A DNA stretch of 64,000 nt from contig NC_052138.2 in the NCBI RefSeq assembly GCF_016086655.4, positions 16,244,001 through 16,308,000 of the forward strand, given 5' to 3'. The notes beneath the pieces are model-generated. The model worked only from the letters and a program-made list of their open reading frames with translations, made no database searches and was not told the DNA's origin. Of the stretch, positions 34,581 through 46,500 are shown piece by piece. How positions within the stretch are numbered: the stretch's first letter is position 1; each line of letters opens with the position of its first letter. The DNA comes from Lepeophtheirus salmonis (lineage: Eukaryota; Arthropoda; Copepoda; Siphonostomatoida; Caligidae). A program made the position numbers and the translations under genes.

Positions 34581-35852
34581 ATGACAACTCTTCGGCAACG
34601 GAAATCCACTGAAAGTGGGCCCTTCTCTGGGAGATTCAACCCTAAGTAAGTCTCCAGTCTAATAGTAGCCTGTCTATGTTTGATTATCAATAATTATTAA
34701 TTAATATTAGTAATTTTCCTTATCTGGATCATTTTTTGTTACTTAATTTATAGATAGTTGTCCTAAAGGCTAAATCTCTTCATTTATTGTATTACTAACT
34801 CTTTGACTTGATCTATTGACTATTTTATAGATTGGGGAAAAAGGCGGACTTCACTCCCAAATCCTCGGAAGGTAAACCGTTGATCTCCCACATATGGTGG
34901 TCTCGAATTGTTATGATGGCAAGTGTCCTCATCGTGGCTTATTGGTCCAATTCTAAGACCACAGTCACTATCATGGCCAAGAGATCCGAAAATCTCACAA
35001 ATAAGCGTTACCAAAATATTCTCTGTCACCCTTCCTATAAAAATGAAATCTCCAATACACTTCAAAATCCTAAGTGCGTTCCTTACAAATGTGGTCGTGT
35101 TGTCATGGACGACATCATTCCCTCTGACACAGCATACAACCTTCTTCAAATAGCTAAAAAGGGTTTTGCACTCTCAGAGTCGTCTGGAGGCGCCTCTATC
35201 CTTGACCTGCATAGTGGAACCATATCAAAAGGAGAACATTTTATTAACCTCTATGCCAATCATCCCGATGTATTTAGTCCGGAAGAGTATGCACTATATG
35301 CTTATGTCAAAAATGCTGTCAAGGAAGAGGTGGCAAAGCATTTCCAAATAGATTCAGAATCTCTTTATCTCTCCTACCCGACATTTTTCTCACGAATTAC
35401 TGCAAAGCCTGCTTTAACTCTCCACGATGAATACTGGCACTCTCATATAGACAAGGATACTTATCCCAGTTTCCATTATACGTCTCTTCTATATTTGACG
35501 GACTTCGAAGATGACTTCCGGGGAGGAAACTTTGTTTTCATTGACGACAAATTGAACAGGTTAGAAAAAATAATATAATATCAATATTATTATATATATC
35601 TAAATCCATATTGCCATATGTAGAACAATTGAGCCTAAATTTGGTAGAGTCTCAATCTTTACATCAGGAATGGAGAACAAACACCATGTAGAACCTGTAA
35701 CGGAAGGAGTACGTTTCGCATTGACAATGGGGTTTACCTGTGATAAAAGGTTGTTTTGATTTTTTTTTTCTCAAGTATTCTCATATTATTTTTTATGATT
35801 ATTTATTTTCAGTAAAGCCATTGCGGATCCTGGAACAAATTCTGAAAAATAA
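34581..35852 (+). CDS. OGFOD3: 2-oxoglutarate/iron oxygenase domain protein 3 (OGFOD3)
   Basis: This is a membrane-anchored Fe(II)/2-oxoglutarate oxygenase of the prolyl-hydroxylase fold; its substrate is not known to me. There are four exons: 34581-34645, 34831-35559, 35624-35749 and 35813-35852. Phases close exactly, giving 319 residues, the same length as the human protein. A single transmembrane helix lies at ~46-60 (IVMMASVLIVAYW) after a short basic cytoplasmic tail, so the catalytic part is lumenal. Signatures are CGRVVMDDIIPSDTA, GGASILDLHSGTISKGEHF, and the iron pair His227-x-Asp229 (HDEYWHSHID). The distal His is 285 and the 2-oxoglutarate Arg is 295 (EGVRFALTMGF). All expected ligands are present, so it should be active. 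Confidence 0.93.
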
Positions 35853-36247
35853 AATTACCTATTGAAAGATATGAAGATCGTGATTGAGTTGTTTTATTAG
35901 TCAATGTCCAATAGTCTTTATTTCATTGTTGTGTTTTTTATTATACATAATTATACTACTAGTATTCTTTTTTTTAGTACTTTTTTCAAAAATAGAAAGA
36001 AATATCAGTATTTTAACAGTACACATTATAATCATTCCGTCGTTAACTTTTTGCATTTGTCGTTATGTGTTATTTTCATTGTTATTACTTAGTGTTTACT
36101 TACTTAGTATTTTACACAAGTTTATTAATATTAGATTAATCTGTTGTATTATGTAATTAAGAGCTTTTACCAAATAAATATAATAAATACATAAAATTAT
36201 TATTACTTACTAAATTCATTTATCTCTTCGTATTTGTAAATATAGTA

Positions 36248-37262
36248 TTAAGAGCATCAAAAAAGATATTTTCCTCGTTATTTATGCTTATATAACAACA
36301 TACTATTATCATGAAGGATATACACAATTGCTAATTATAATGCTACACCCAATGTAACTACTACCCCCGTTGTTGTGACCATATAAGCAGTTTTTTTTTG
36401 CCTTTATGAGTTTTCTGAACACCATTTCTTGGAGCTTATCAACCATAGCTAATCCTTAGGTGCGAAAAAAGTAATATTTATTGACTATGTAATATTGGAA
36501 AACCTAATGATTCTACCCAAGTCTTTAAGTGAAGAAACTAGTGTCAGACAAACTAGTTGCGAACCATCCAAAACTACTACCCCATTGATGTGACCATATA
36601 AGCAGTTATTTTTGCCCTTTAAGGAGTTGTGTATCATAATTCTAGATATTTTTAGCTAAAATAGAATAATATTTTATGATTAGATTTAAAAAAAATGAAT
36701 ACTTACTGTTAGATGGTACAAAATTCAGAGTTCTATTTCGTAATTTGGTGTGGATGACTTATAACATGCTGAAAATTATCTCAACTTCACAATTTACAAT
36801 GGGGGTATTTCTATAAATGACATATTTACTAACATCCATCATTAATTTAATGATGGTTCCTTGGGAAGGGACGGGTTTACACGGGTATTTCTCCATAATT
36901 TTTTTTTAACGTTGGATGATAAGCAATGGGTAAGGATATATTACATGCAATAAGCATCTTTGTGAGATCAGAGTTAAAGTTTCACTTGATGTATTCATCG
37001 TTAACTTGATTTTATAGATGAATATCCATACTCTTGATATGATATGAGGATAATGAGTGGCGTGTAATTCTAGACAGGGACTAAAAGCACATTTATATCG
37101 ATAAATGCGACAAGCCTGACAGAAGGCGACGTTATTTTAGACATTTTATTCAGTTCTCTATCGACTATCAGCATCTAATATTATATTAATATTGAATAAT
37201 AAAGGCGGGAAGGATAACGTTCTTGATAGAAGATGTATATTATTTAATCAATGATGCCATAA
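36248..37262 (-). mobile_element. hAT-like zinc-finger element, copy E (both tips lost)
   Basis: This runs parallel to copy B: AAGAGCATCAAAAAAGAT at the left, the TGAAGGATATACACAATTGC block, the zinc-finger coding part in reverse, and AATCAATGATGCCATAAG at the right, where it stops just short of the terminal repeat. The coding part carries a deletion around 37112 that removes the start of the finger, plus several frameshifts. Mariner sequence starts about 110 bases further on. Confidence 0.6.
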
Positions 37263-37372
37263 GGCTATAACTTATAAGCTTTGATATAGGCTATAAGTAT
37301 TATAGCCTATAGCTATAGGGCTATGGTTTACAGTGACTTGAAAAGATTAAAATGTAATTAACTTTAAGTCGT

Positions 37373-38300
37373 GAACATTTTCCTGCGATCATTTTTCACA
37401 ACTTTGGACGTGGATTATCACAAGAGTGCATTGATGAACTTAAATCTTTTTATGGCGATGAAGCACCATCCTATAGCACATGATAAACTGGTATAATGAA
37501 TTCAATCGTGGTCGACGCTCGCTCAAAGACGAATTCCGTTAAGGTCGTCCAAAAAAGGCCGTTATGCAAGAAATCATTGATGCTGTGCGTCAAGTGATAA
37601 AGCAAGATCGTCATGTGACGTACCGTGAGATAAAAGCATCCTTAGGCATTTCTTCCACCAGCATACATTCGATATTGAATTTACACCTGGCCGTAAAAAA
37701 GGTTTGTTCTCGTTGGATCCAGCACAATTTGACAATCGCTCAAAAGAAGGCTCGTGTAGATTGGTGCAAAAAAATGTTGAAAAAATACGCTCGCGGTACT
37801 TCAAAAGACGTTTATAATATCGTCATAGGTAACGAATCATGGATCTATGCGTATGAGCTCGGAACAAAACAACAATTGACCGTGTGGGTCTTCGAAGACG
37901 AGCCAAATCCAACAAGAGTTGTTCGTGGAAGAAAAAATTCGAAGCAAATGGTCGCCTGTTTTTTTCACAAAACTGGTCATGTGGCGACTGTTCCACTTGA
38001 GCATCGTAGGACGGTCAATTCTGAGTAGTACATCACAATTTGTTCGCCTGAAGTCTTCGGAGAAATTCGAAAAACGAACAAGAGAAGACGAATCATTGTT
38101 CACCATGATTATGATAGCTCTCACACATCGGCTCAAACCAGCGCCTTTTTGACCGGCCAAAACGTCGAATTGATGGGTCATCCGCTGTAGAGGCCTGACT
38201 TGGCACCTAATGACATATTTTATTCCCGCACATCAAGAAAAAAATGCGTGGTCAACTGATTTAACGCTCCAAAATTTGTTGATAATTTCTAAGAATATCT
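37373..38300 (+). pseudogene. mariner transposase, decayed
   Basis: The plus-strand reading follows a mariner transposase from FHNFGRG-like helix-turn-helix sequence (37373) through an open 154-codon stretch (37564-38028). That stretch contains DRHVTYREIKASLGISSTSI, then RWIQHNLTIAQKKARVDWCK. Fragments of the C-terminal half (HHDYDSSHTSAQ, PDLAPND) follow to about 38220. The first catalytic Asp is Asn (GNESWIYAYE, codon AAC at 37831). Several stops and frameshifts lie on both sides. Dead copy. Confidence 0.75.
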
Positions 38301-38364
38301 TAGTTCAATTCCATTCGGGGTAATCTTCATATTGGGTTAGTCCAGAGATTGTTGACTAACTAAA

Positions 38365-39200
38365 AAAACGCTCAGCCAAATTCACTTTGAATTTTTCAAT
38401 TGATTTAGGAGCCAGAACTTTGTTGTTGAGTTGGTGTGCAAACTGTATGAGCAGGCAAAGTTCCTTGTTATGCAGTTGAAAAATATGATCAACACTGTCA
38501 GTAATAATTTCTTCGTGTTGATAGTATTTTAGAATGAATTATAGAAATACAAACGTTTTCCTGTTTAAAAAGTTTTTGAACAAGTTCCCTTTATATAATT
38601 ACTGAGTGTAAAACTTGCAATTTGATGAATGTCCATCAAAAATCAATGCTACTACATCAAAGCCAAGTTTCAGTTAGCATTTTAATAGCAGGAATAGCCC
38701 AATTTTTAATTATATTAAAACTGATTGTAACAACAGGAATCATCGCAACAATATCACTGTATTTGGATTTTATACTTTTCACCATAAAGCACAGCACTGT
38801 TTTTATAGGTACACCATTATCTTCGTCAAAAATTAGGCTTACTTTTCTATCTTCTGGAGCAATAGATTTCAGCCTTGCTTTGAGATACGAAATTGTAGAA
38901 GATCGTATCCCAATATTGTTGCTCATTTCTTCAGACAATCTTCGAAATACTAGGGAGACATAAGCTATCTTCAGATACATTTTTTTTTGTAAAGGAAAGG
39001 CTGCAATTTTCCCATAGCATACACATCTCTAATAGTTCCATAGAGAATAGTCTTCCATTTTTGGGTTTGACAATAGTTCAAGCCGTTCCGAAATAAAAAT
39101 TACTTTCCTCTCAAGTTCCTTATCATCGCTGTCAACGCTCATTAAAGTTAAGATGCAAAGTTCAATTCTAGATTTCACAATGTCAGGGATCTAGCATAAG
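38365..39200 (-). pseudogene. P-element/THAP9-like transposase remnant
   Basis: The 107-codon minus-strand frame (38657-38980) reads IAYVSLVFRRLSEEMSNNIG, then APEDRKVSLIFDEDNGVPIK and VAMIPVVTISFNIIKNWAIP. The IFDE segment followed by a conserved hydrophobic block is the pattern I know from the catalytic part of P-like transposases. Downstream (about 38370-38440) the minus strand reads LAPKSIEKFKVNLAE, like the end of the same family. No THAP finger is found. A deletion seems to have removed the residues between IFDE and NGVP. The family call is from recalled patterns. Confidence 0.45.
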
Positions 39201-39837
39201 CCAGCAATTTTCCAATTTGGCGAACAGTTTGAATTCGATTTGTTGAACAAATGTGCTTAAAATTATTCTGTTCTGTTCTGATAATACCTAATCTTTTACA
39301 TCATTATATTTACATATGCCACTTGCAGTTTCTTATTTTATTCAATCAGAATGGTAGAGTATGGCTTGACATTGACCAAATCAACATATATGCTTTATCA
39401 TAAACGAAGAATCGTTCCATATTGGTAGAGTTCTAGTATCAATAGATCTTAACATACACAAAGATTTATTAGGGGAATAACTAAGAGAGAGATACTCATT
39501 TTGGGGAAGGTCTTAGTTTTTTTGAAAAAAAAAATCCAAGTGAAAACTTTTCTTCCAAACCTGAATTTGATTAAATGATCTTCATTAGAAAATAAATTAT
39601 TTAAAAAAAAAATTCCCATTAAGACATAAATTTCTTAATTTGGGAGGGACTTTACCAGTTGACGTTCTGGAAATAGTCGATTAAATATAAAAAATTACTA
39701 TTTTAAATACATTTTTGGTTGATGAACTAAATTCTGACAAACTACATAATAATTAATACGATGCATCTTTGTTAATTAATTTATTTAAAAAAAATATATT
39801 TTATATTTTCAGGTGAGAAATTTTTTAATTATTATCT
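39201..39837. other. Gene-free stretch
   Basis: AT-rich, with no gene or element that I can support. Confidence 0.5.
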
Positions 39838-40408
39838 TCAATTTTCTAAAAAGAAAGGATCTAGTCTTAAGGCGGCCATCTCTGGTTCATTGTCCAATCT
39901 ATCCTTTGCATATGCAATGTCGGCGTGAATGTCTTCAATTAAAGCTTCAAGAGACTCATAGTTTCTTTCTTCACGAATATACCCGACAATTAGTATTTTA
40001 AGTAGTCTTCCGTATAGATCAGAATCGTACTTCTTGAGAATATGGGTTTCAATAGTCTTTTTCTCATTTTTATAGAAAGGATTCCAACCAACGCTCACCA
40101 CCATTTTTTCTGGGCCTTCATTATCTACTTGAGCCCAACCAAAGTAAATCCCTGTTGATATATCCTTGGGGAGAGTCTCTACGACCTGTTCAGAAAAATT
40201 AGCTATTGGCAATAACGGCCTCTTAGATTTTTTATTCCTCAAATTAATATTATTGTGTACATTAATAAATTATTAATTGACAATTATGTAGGTATTTACA
40301 AGCAACGTTACCTGTTGGAATCCCTAAATCCTTGGAGCCTCGACCGAACCCCTTAATGATTTTTCCACTTAATGGAATGTGTAATATTCCACGTAATCCC
40401 GAAGACAT
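39838..40408 (-). CDS. RFK: Riboflavin kinase
   Basis: The enzyme phosphorylates riboflavin to FMN with ATP; it is cytosolic and essential for flavin cofactors. There are two exons: 40312-40408 (MSSGLRGILHIPLSGKIIKG) and 39838-40202. They join inside the codon for Ala33 across a 109-bp intron, giving 153 residues (human about 155). The Mg-ATP motif PTAN is formed exactly across the splice (IPT-A-NF, residues 31-34), which supports the junction. STGIYFGWAQ, MVVSVGWNPFYKN and the catalytic Glu in ETHI (about 84) are present. It is a single-domain kinase, like animal enzymes and unlike bifunctional bacterial RibF. Confidence 0.93.
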
Positions 40409-41372
40409 TTTTAAACAATTATTGATTTTTTTCAATACACTGACGTATTTGCTGGATATTATATGTTTAATTAGAGGCTACACTCATATTTTATTCAGTA
40501 AATTTTAATATCAATTTGACTTGGTTGAGTGCTACATTTTTTTTTCTTTAAAAGAGCGTGTAATTTTTTTTTGCATTTTAATTATGGGGGTGAAAATGGA
40601 AATTGAGATTCATGGAGCGTCCAAAGTTTGTATTGACAAGATTATCAAGCGTTATCGACTCGAGATGACATCAGCTGTTTATGTTCTAAAATTAAAATTA
40701 TATTTTTTTTTCTTGATTTCACAAATCTTAACTTACGCCGCAACACCAGCGCCCTCAAGTAATCTATATATACAGCTAAATGATGAATTTGCACTTATAT
40801 CGACAGTTTGGCGATCCGACGTGAATAATTAATAAATAATAATAATGTAGCAGACCATTATAGCTATACATTTAGTTCTATGAACTCTGTTTAGTATTTT
40901 TTCAAATCAAACCTATCCTTAACAAAAAAAAATATTCCAAATTGAAGAGGTTACGTGAACATAATAAAACGTTTTTTGTTTGATCGAGTGGGAAAATAAT
41001 TTTTTGAAGCCGATAATCGGATAAAAATAGATTTAACAATGTACAGCCTTAACCCCAAAAATGACCCATAATTAACTTAAAAACAAGAAATAATAATATT
41101 TGTACATCAAGGAATGAGTAATTCAGAATTATAGTAATTATTTAATAGAACACACATATATATAGATTCGAGAGTTCGAACCGGAGAGCTTATTAACTTA
41201 ATACGTCACTTCAATAATAGCTATTATATTGTTATACGTACATAGTCAATAGTGAATACAGAATACAGATTCAGATTGAGATACTGAATAAAGTTTAAAA
41301 TAATAATTAATAACTATTAACTTATTATTATAAGTTAAAAAACGCCGAAGACTCGATCCATTCGTCAATAAA
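40409..41372. other. Intergenic stretch between RFK and EMC6
   Basis: I see no convincing gene. A 103-codon open frame at 40521-40832 on the plus strand shows no motif and has runs of Phe from poly-T. I treat it as chance. Confidence 0.45.
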
Positions 41373-41684
41373 ATGAACGCAAATACTCCAATCAACTCAC
41401 GGAATGTGGTTCATAATAATAAGTCCCTTTCTTTTTCGCGGACAAGCCTAAGTGTACTATCTGGTGCTACGGCTGGAATACTCGGCCTTACGTCATGGAT
41501 TGGATTCCTCTTTTACTTTTCTGTGTCTCTTCTTTTGGGACTTTATTATCTAGTCCTGGAACTTCGTTCCCGCTCCACACATTTCCTCAATAAACAACAA
41601 GTCATCACTGGCTTCGTCTTTGAAAATTTATTTACGTATATTCTCATGTGGACACTTTTCTATGGATGCGTCTACGTGTATTGA
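41373..41684 (+). CDS. EMC6: ER membrane protein complex subunit 6 (EMC6)
   Basis: EMC6 is a core membrane subunit of the EMC insertase, which places tail-anchored and multipass proteins into the ER membrane. It is a single exon of 103 residues (human 110). The SLSVLSGATAGILGLTSWIG block (residues ~26-45) is nearly diagnostic. Three hydrophobic segments follow (~45-63 and ~78-103, with FTYILMWTLFYGCVYVY at the end). A polyadenylation-type AATAAA lies at 41822-41827. It converges on the PEBP-like gene, about 285 bp away. Confidence 0.93.
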   Translation: MNANTPINSRNVVHNNKSLSFSRTSLSVLSGATAGILGLTSWIGFLFYFSVSLLLGLYYLVLELRSRSTHFLNKQQVITGFVFENLFTYILMWTLFYGCVYVY

Positions 41685-41968
41685 TCCACGAATTTTGATT
41701 TATTTATTACATTTTTTTTAAATATTCATATTTTACGTTAATAGGTTTTACATTATTTTATTATATGCATTTCATTCAACTTGTTAATTCCATGGTCATT
41801 GACATTGTAATTGTGTCATAGAATAAAAGGCTCTAATATTTAATTATTAGAAGAATTACTTTTATATTTCAATTAAATTAAATATGTTTATAAATAATCA
41901 ATAAATAATTATCAGGATTCGGGGCTCTTTTAATATTGTTATCTCATGGTTAGCAAGGCTAAAATCCT

Positions 41969-43022
41969 TCAACTTCTACAAAATTGAATGATGCTGTCAA
42001 TGAATTGATTGTATCTCACACGAAAGTAATTAGCTGCAATGGGCTCAGACAATCCATAGGTAGATCTAAATTTATATAAATCAAATGATCCCCTGTTAGA
42101 ATTATCACATATTCCTCCTCCTTGCTCACGTCTGAGATATCCCGTATGTAAAGGTCCATTTTGCTTCATAATGAGGAGGATGTAACGGTGAGAGAAACTA
42201 TCAGTGGGTGTGGGACCGATATAGTCTGTAATATCTGTTCCCTTTTTGTAGTTAGTTCCTGGGATGTTAACAAGCATCCAATGAAGCCAATTGTGGTTGT
42301 CCAAGTCCAGCATCACGAGGGTGTGGAGTGTTTGGTTATTGTTGTGTTTGGAAGAGACAGGGAAGGTAAGACTTGTAGGAGGGTAGGCACTGTCTTCGGC
42401 TCTTAGCTCAGTACCCATGTGTACACATTCATAATTTCCGAAATTAACATTAATAAGGAATTTTGGCGCACTTTGAAGAACATTTGGAACTATTCCACTT
42501 TCATGAAAGGATTGTAGAAGTTCTGATTCCCATTCTTCGTCTGATATTTCATTTCTTTCAACCTTAACAAAAAAGAAGGGGCGTTATTTAGATTTTGTTA
42601 ATTAAGGTATGATAGCATGTAAAGTATCAAACTTTAAGGTCTTAAAAAATCCTTATAATAATTTTAGGAAATCCAAAATTAAAACTGTCCAAAAATAATA
42701 ATGGTAACTGATCACTCGATATGATACTCACTGCAAAGCGTGGATTAAACGGTGAATATTTTTTTTCGACTGAATGTGATGGATGGAATGGACTGGAATG
42801 AGATGAAACAACGGGGGGTGTTTGTGAGCTAGTAAAAGACGGATTCTCATGATTATTCTCAGAGATAAGGCTACTCCGGAAGTTATGTGTAATTTGAACG
42901 CTTGATCTTCCAGGTAAGCTATGTGAAACATGGATACTTTCCATTCCATGTCCCAAAGATATGAAAGAAATTACCACTAATACTCTAAACATCATGAATG
43001 TGTGAGAGGAATTAACACTCAA
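41969..43022 (-). CDS. Secreted phosphatidylethanolamine-binding-protein family member
   Basis: There are two exons: 42732-43022 and 41969-42562. They join in phase 0 (PRFA|VERNEIS) over a 169-bp intron with GTGAGT donor and TTAAG acceptor, giving 294 residues. The N-terminus has a hydrophobic signal-like segment (FRVLVVISFISLGHG), then a Ser/His/Pro-rich linker (~27-95). The PEBP fold follows: IVPNVLQSAP, NWLHWMLVNIPG, DYIGPTP, SHRYILLIMKQ and FDLYKFRSTYGL. The usual D-P-D-A-P phosphate-binding motif reads L-D-L-D-N-H here, so anion binding may be altered. Most PEBPs are cytosolic; the signal and linker set this one apart. It is not MRPL38, which has a different length and tail. Ligand and role are unknown. 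Confidence 0.8.
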
Positions 43023-43510
43023 GCATGAGTCCCATTTTTGTAAAACCTTCTACATTAAATACTTCGTCTTTGAATATATGTAACATGGAATTTTGAACTT
43101 ATATGCTCCCCGAGTCCCTCGCTCTTTCTTTACTACCATATCATTATATAATATAATAATACCGTTGTCTAGCTACCATCATTATTCGTGACCTTCCTTC
43201 CTTATCACAGACAGTAGACACTTCGATTAAATGTTGCGCCCGTTGCCTGAAAAAAGATGATACTACGTTTTATAAGGGATATTGTTAATTCCTTTTTACA
43301 GTTATCCATGCTCGACAACTCCTTTATAACACAAAATATATGTAGGTATATAAAGGAAAATATAAAATAACTATGTCCAACATGTAATCCCTTCTAATAG
43401 ATTAAAGTAATATACCAGATAATACAAGTAATTAATGTATTTTCTTATTAACAATATATCTCATTTCATTAAATAATTTTGACAATCGAAAAATTGATTA
43501 CAATAACTGA
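43023..43510. other. Intergenic spacer between the PEBP-like and SYCP2-like genes
   Basis: About 490 bp separate the PEBP-like start from the end of the SYCP2-like gene. No gene seen; it should hold the PEBP promoter and the SYCP2-like 3' UTR. Confidence 0.45.
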
Positions 43511-46500
43511 TTATAAATTATGCTTTAATTTGGTAATCATTGAGTCAATACTTGAAACAAAAGAAGCCTTTAAAATAATTAAATTTTCTAAGCATTCCGT
43601 TTTGATTTGATATGTGGCTCCAAGACTATCTATTTTATCAAGGATTAGCTTAGTATCATTACATAAAATATTTGTGTTAAGAGACTTTTTAGGACTACAA
43701 CTCTGAATCGGAAAAGGCACTTGCGATTCCTGTGGGGATGACATAGATTTTCCTGTGGATATTCCAGAGTCTTTGTTTGTATCAATTTCTTCACCCGAGG
43801 GCTGAAACTCAGGTAATCGAGAGAAATTAACAGATATATTTTTCTTCTTCTTATTTTTACTACGCTTCAATTCTTTAAGAGACACTTCAGGAGACTCAAC
43901 AATATCATGGGCTTGATGCAGTTTGGAGTCATCTCTTAATAACTCTGGTTCCAAAACAGTATTATTATTTTCATCATTCTCCTCAATAACTTTCTTTTTA
44001 TATGGAAAAGCTTTTCTAGGACCACCATAAGTGAGAGCTTTAGACTTATTTACTTTAAGCACTGGAGATTCTAGTCCAATGTTATTAAAATCAAATACCG
44101 TAGAATTTGAGGGAATATTATAAGTGCTAATCTCTTTATGAATTTTAGGTTTAGAAATTGTAATATGATGGCTATCGACCAGTTCTTCCTCTGATGATTC
44201 AATATAGGTGACTTTTTTCTTTTGCCTTAAATTATTTTTAATATCATTTTTATTTGTCATTTCTATTGAACTCATTTCCCCTGGAAATTCAGACATCTTT
44301 TTATTTTTGCACAAAGGAGTTGATTCATAAAAGTTTGTTTTTTCTTTGTCGACTTTTTTAGATATCTGACTTTTTTTAGACCTTTTTTTATCATTTTTAC
44401 TTGATTCAGCACCCATGAAATTAGAAGCTTGATTAAATAGCTTTCTTTTATTTGAAGCCTTGATTTCTTTTTCTACGGTGTGTTTTCGCTTTTTAGGCAT
44501 TTTCTCTGGTGGTATAACCCCAAAGTCGCTATCACCAACCTTGAAAAAATAAAAAATATATTTATATTTATATATTTTAAAACTTACGGTTTTATTTTCT
44601 TTAGTGCAATAAAGACTATATATTGGTTGAGGCTGAAGAGTTGTTTTTTCCTTTTCATTCACGACAAGTTGATTTATATTCTCCTTTTTTTTAGTTTCAT
44701 TTAAATTGGAAATATCTAATTCTGTAATTTGACTACTCCCATTTGGTTCAATGGTAACATTTTTATCTTTTGGGTCTTCCTTGATATATTGAATGTTAGA
44801 TGAGGTAGATTTTTCTTTTTTATTCAAATTTTCACTATTATCTGGAGTTTTGTTTTTATGGTTATGTTTACTAAGTATATCATGATTAGGATTTGTATTC
44901 TCATTCACCAAGATGATTTGTTCTTCTTTGGATAAATTAGACTGAGAAGCAGATATTTTGAAGCTATTTTCTTTTTTTCTGTCAAACATAACACGGTTAG
45001 GCGAAGAATGCAAACGGAATTTTCCAATGCTAAATTTAGTATCGAATATTTTCTGAAGAATACCACTTAATTCATATTTTAAATCGAATAGAATCTGTTA
45101 AAAATTTATATTGCTATTGTGTGATATTAATATTTAAATATTAGTACTAACCTTAACATCCTTGCCTTCAAATGCAGAAGCGGTTACCGAATCAAAGTAA
45201 GATCTTGCACTCTTCTTTAACTTTATCAACACTTGAGAATGAAGTCCTAACTTCTCCAAATTAATTGATATTATACTATTGAGCTATTGAGGTAAAAAAA
45301 GTCAATGGTTTTTAATAAATTTATTAAATTTTAATAAAAAGATGTATTTAGTTTATAAAGATGAGTAAATCAGGAACAACCAATAATAATTAATTAAATG
45401 GGTTCGTTTAAAAGAAACATTATTTACCTTAATGGTCAAGGCATCCCATGAAGCATTTATTTCTTCTTTTTGAAGACAGTTTACGAATATACATTTACTA
45501 CCCTCGTTAAAATCAACCCAAAATTCATCATAATGTTCATCCTTTGGTTTATAAAGAGATAAACCAGACACCTATAAATACTTGTCTAAATGTATGTCAT
45601 GAAATTATAATTATATAAAATCAACCTCAATCTTCAAACACGGGATGGAATGAACCTTCAACTCAGTAGAAAATAATTTGTTAACTTTTATAAGGAAATG
45701 TCGCACGTCAACATCAAAAGACAAACGCTGAATTTCGAGGAATGAATGAATGACTTCATCCCCGTAAGATCGAAGCCAAGAGCATAAAATTTCCTTTCGA
45801 TGCTCTTTAGGAGGTAATAAACGAAAAATTGTTTCAACAGCTGATACCTAAAAAAGACTCATTGTCATGATTGAATATAGATAATACCGAATGTTATACT
45901 TGAACATCATAGTCTCCACATTGGCATAATAAATTAAATATTTTCGGTATTTGTGACTCATTTTCAGTGGATATTTGACGACGTAAATCTGTTGAAGAAC
46001 CCGTAAGAATATAATTTAAGCATTTGAAAGCGATTCCTATGAGTTCAACGTCCCTTTCTCGATTTTGATCCAGGATAATATTAATGAGTGGTGTATAAGA
46101 GACTTTCAGAATATAGTCTCGGTAATGAGTTCGCTGTTCATAACCATTGGAAATATCAATTAATTCCATGAAAGCATCACAGACAGAGGGAAGTGTTTTT
46201 CGCTTATTGCCCTCCTTTGAGATTTGATGCAAGAACAAGGAAGCGGCATCACATATCTGTAAAAAATAAATAACATGAAATGAGTAAAATCAAAAACCCT
46301 ACTTCCCAACTATGAGCTTTGGCTCGCTCTTACCTCAATAAAGACTTGCGCATCATTCACGTCGATATCCACTATGAAAAAACATTATCATATAAAAAAA
46401 AAGTCATAGATAGAAAAATTCCACTATCAGAGCTTAGTTCTTACCCGATATTTGAATTAATTCATGAAGAATCGGATTTAAAGAGTCTACAGACTTTTTA

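Noticed and set aside
34820..35149. Minus-strand 109-codon frame over OGFOD3
   Set aside because: Antisense shadow of the OGFOD3 second exon.
35884..36156. Hydrophobic 90-codon frame downstream of OGFOD3
   Set aside because: Built almost wholly of Ile/Leu/Phe from AT-rich 3' UTR sequence; no start context and no family match.
40521..40832. 103-codon open frame between RFK and EMC6
   Set aside because: No recognised domain; Phe runs come from poly-T tracts; no splice partners. Likely chance, although its position upstream of RFK deserves a transcript check.
41165..41195. tRNA-like T-arm (GGTTCGAACTC on the minus strand)
   Set aside because: The flanking bases do not form a T-stem, and no anticodon or D arm lies at the right distance.
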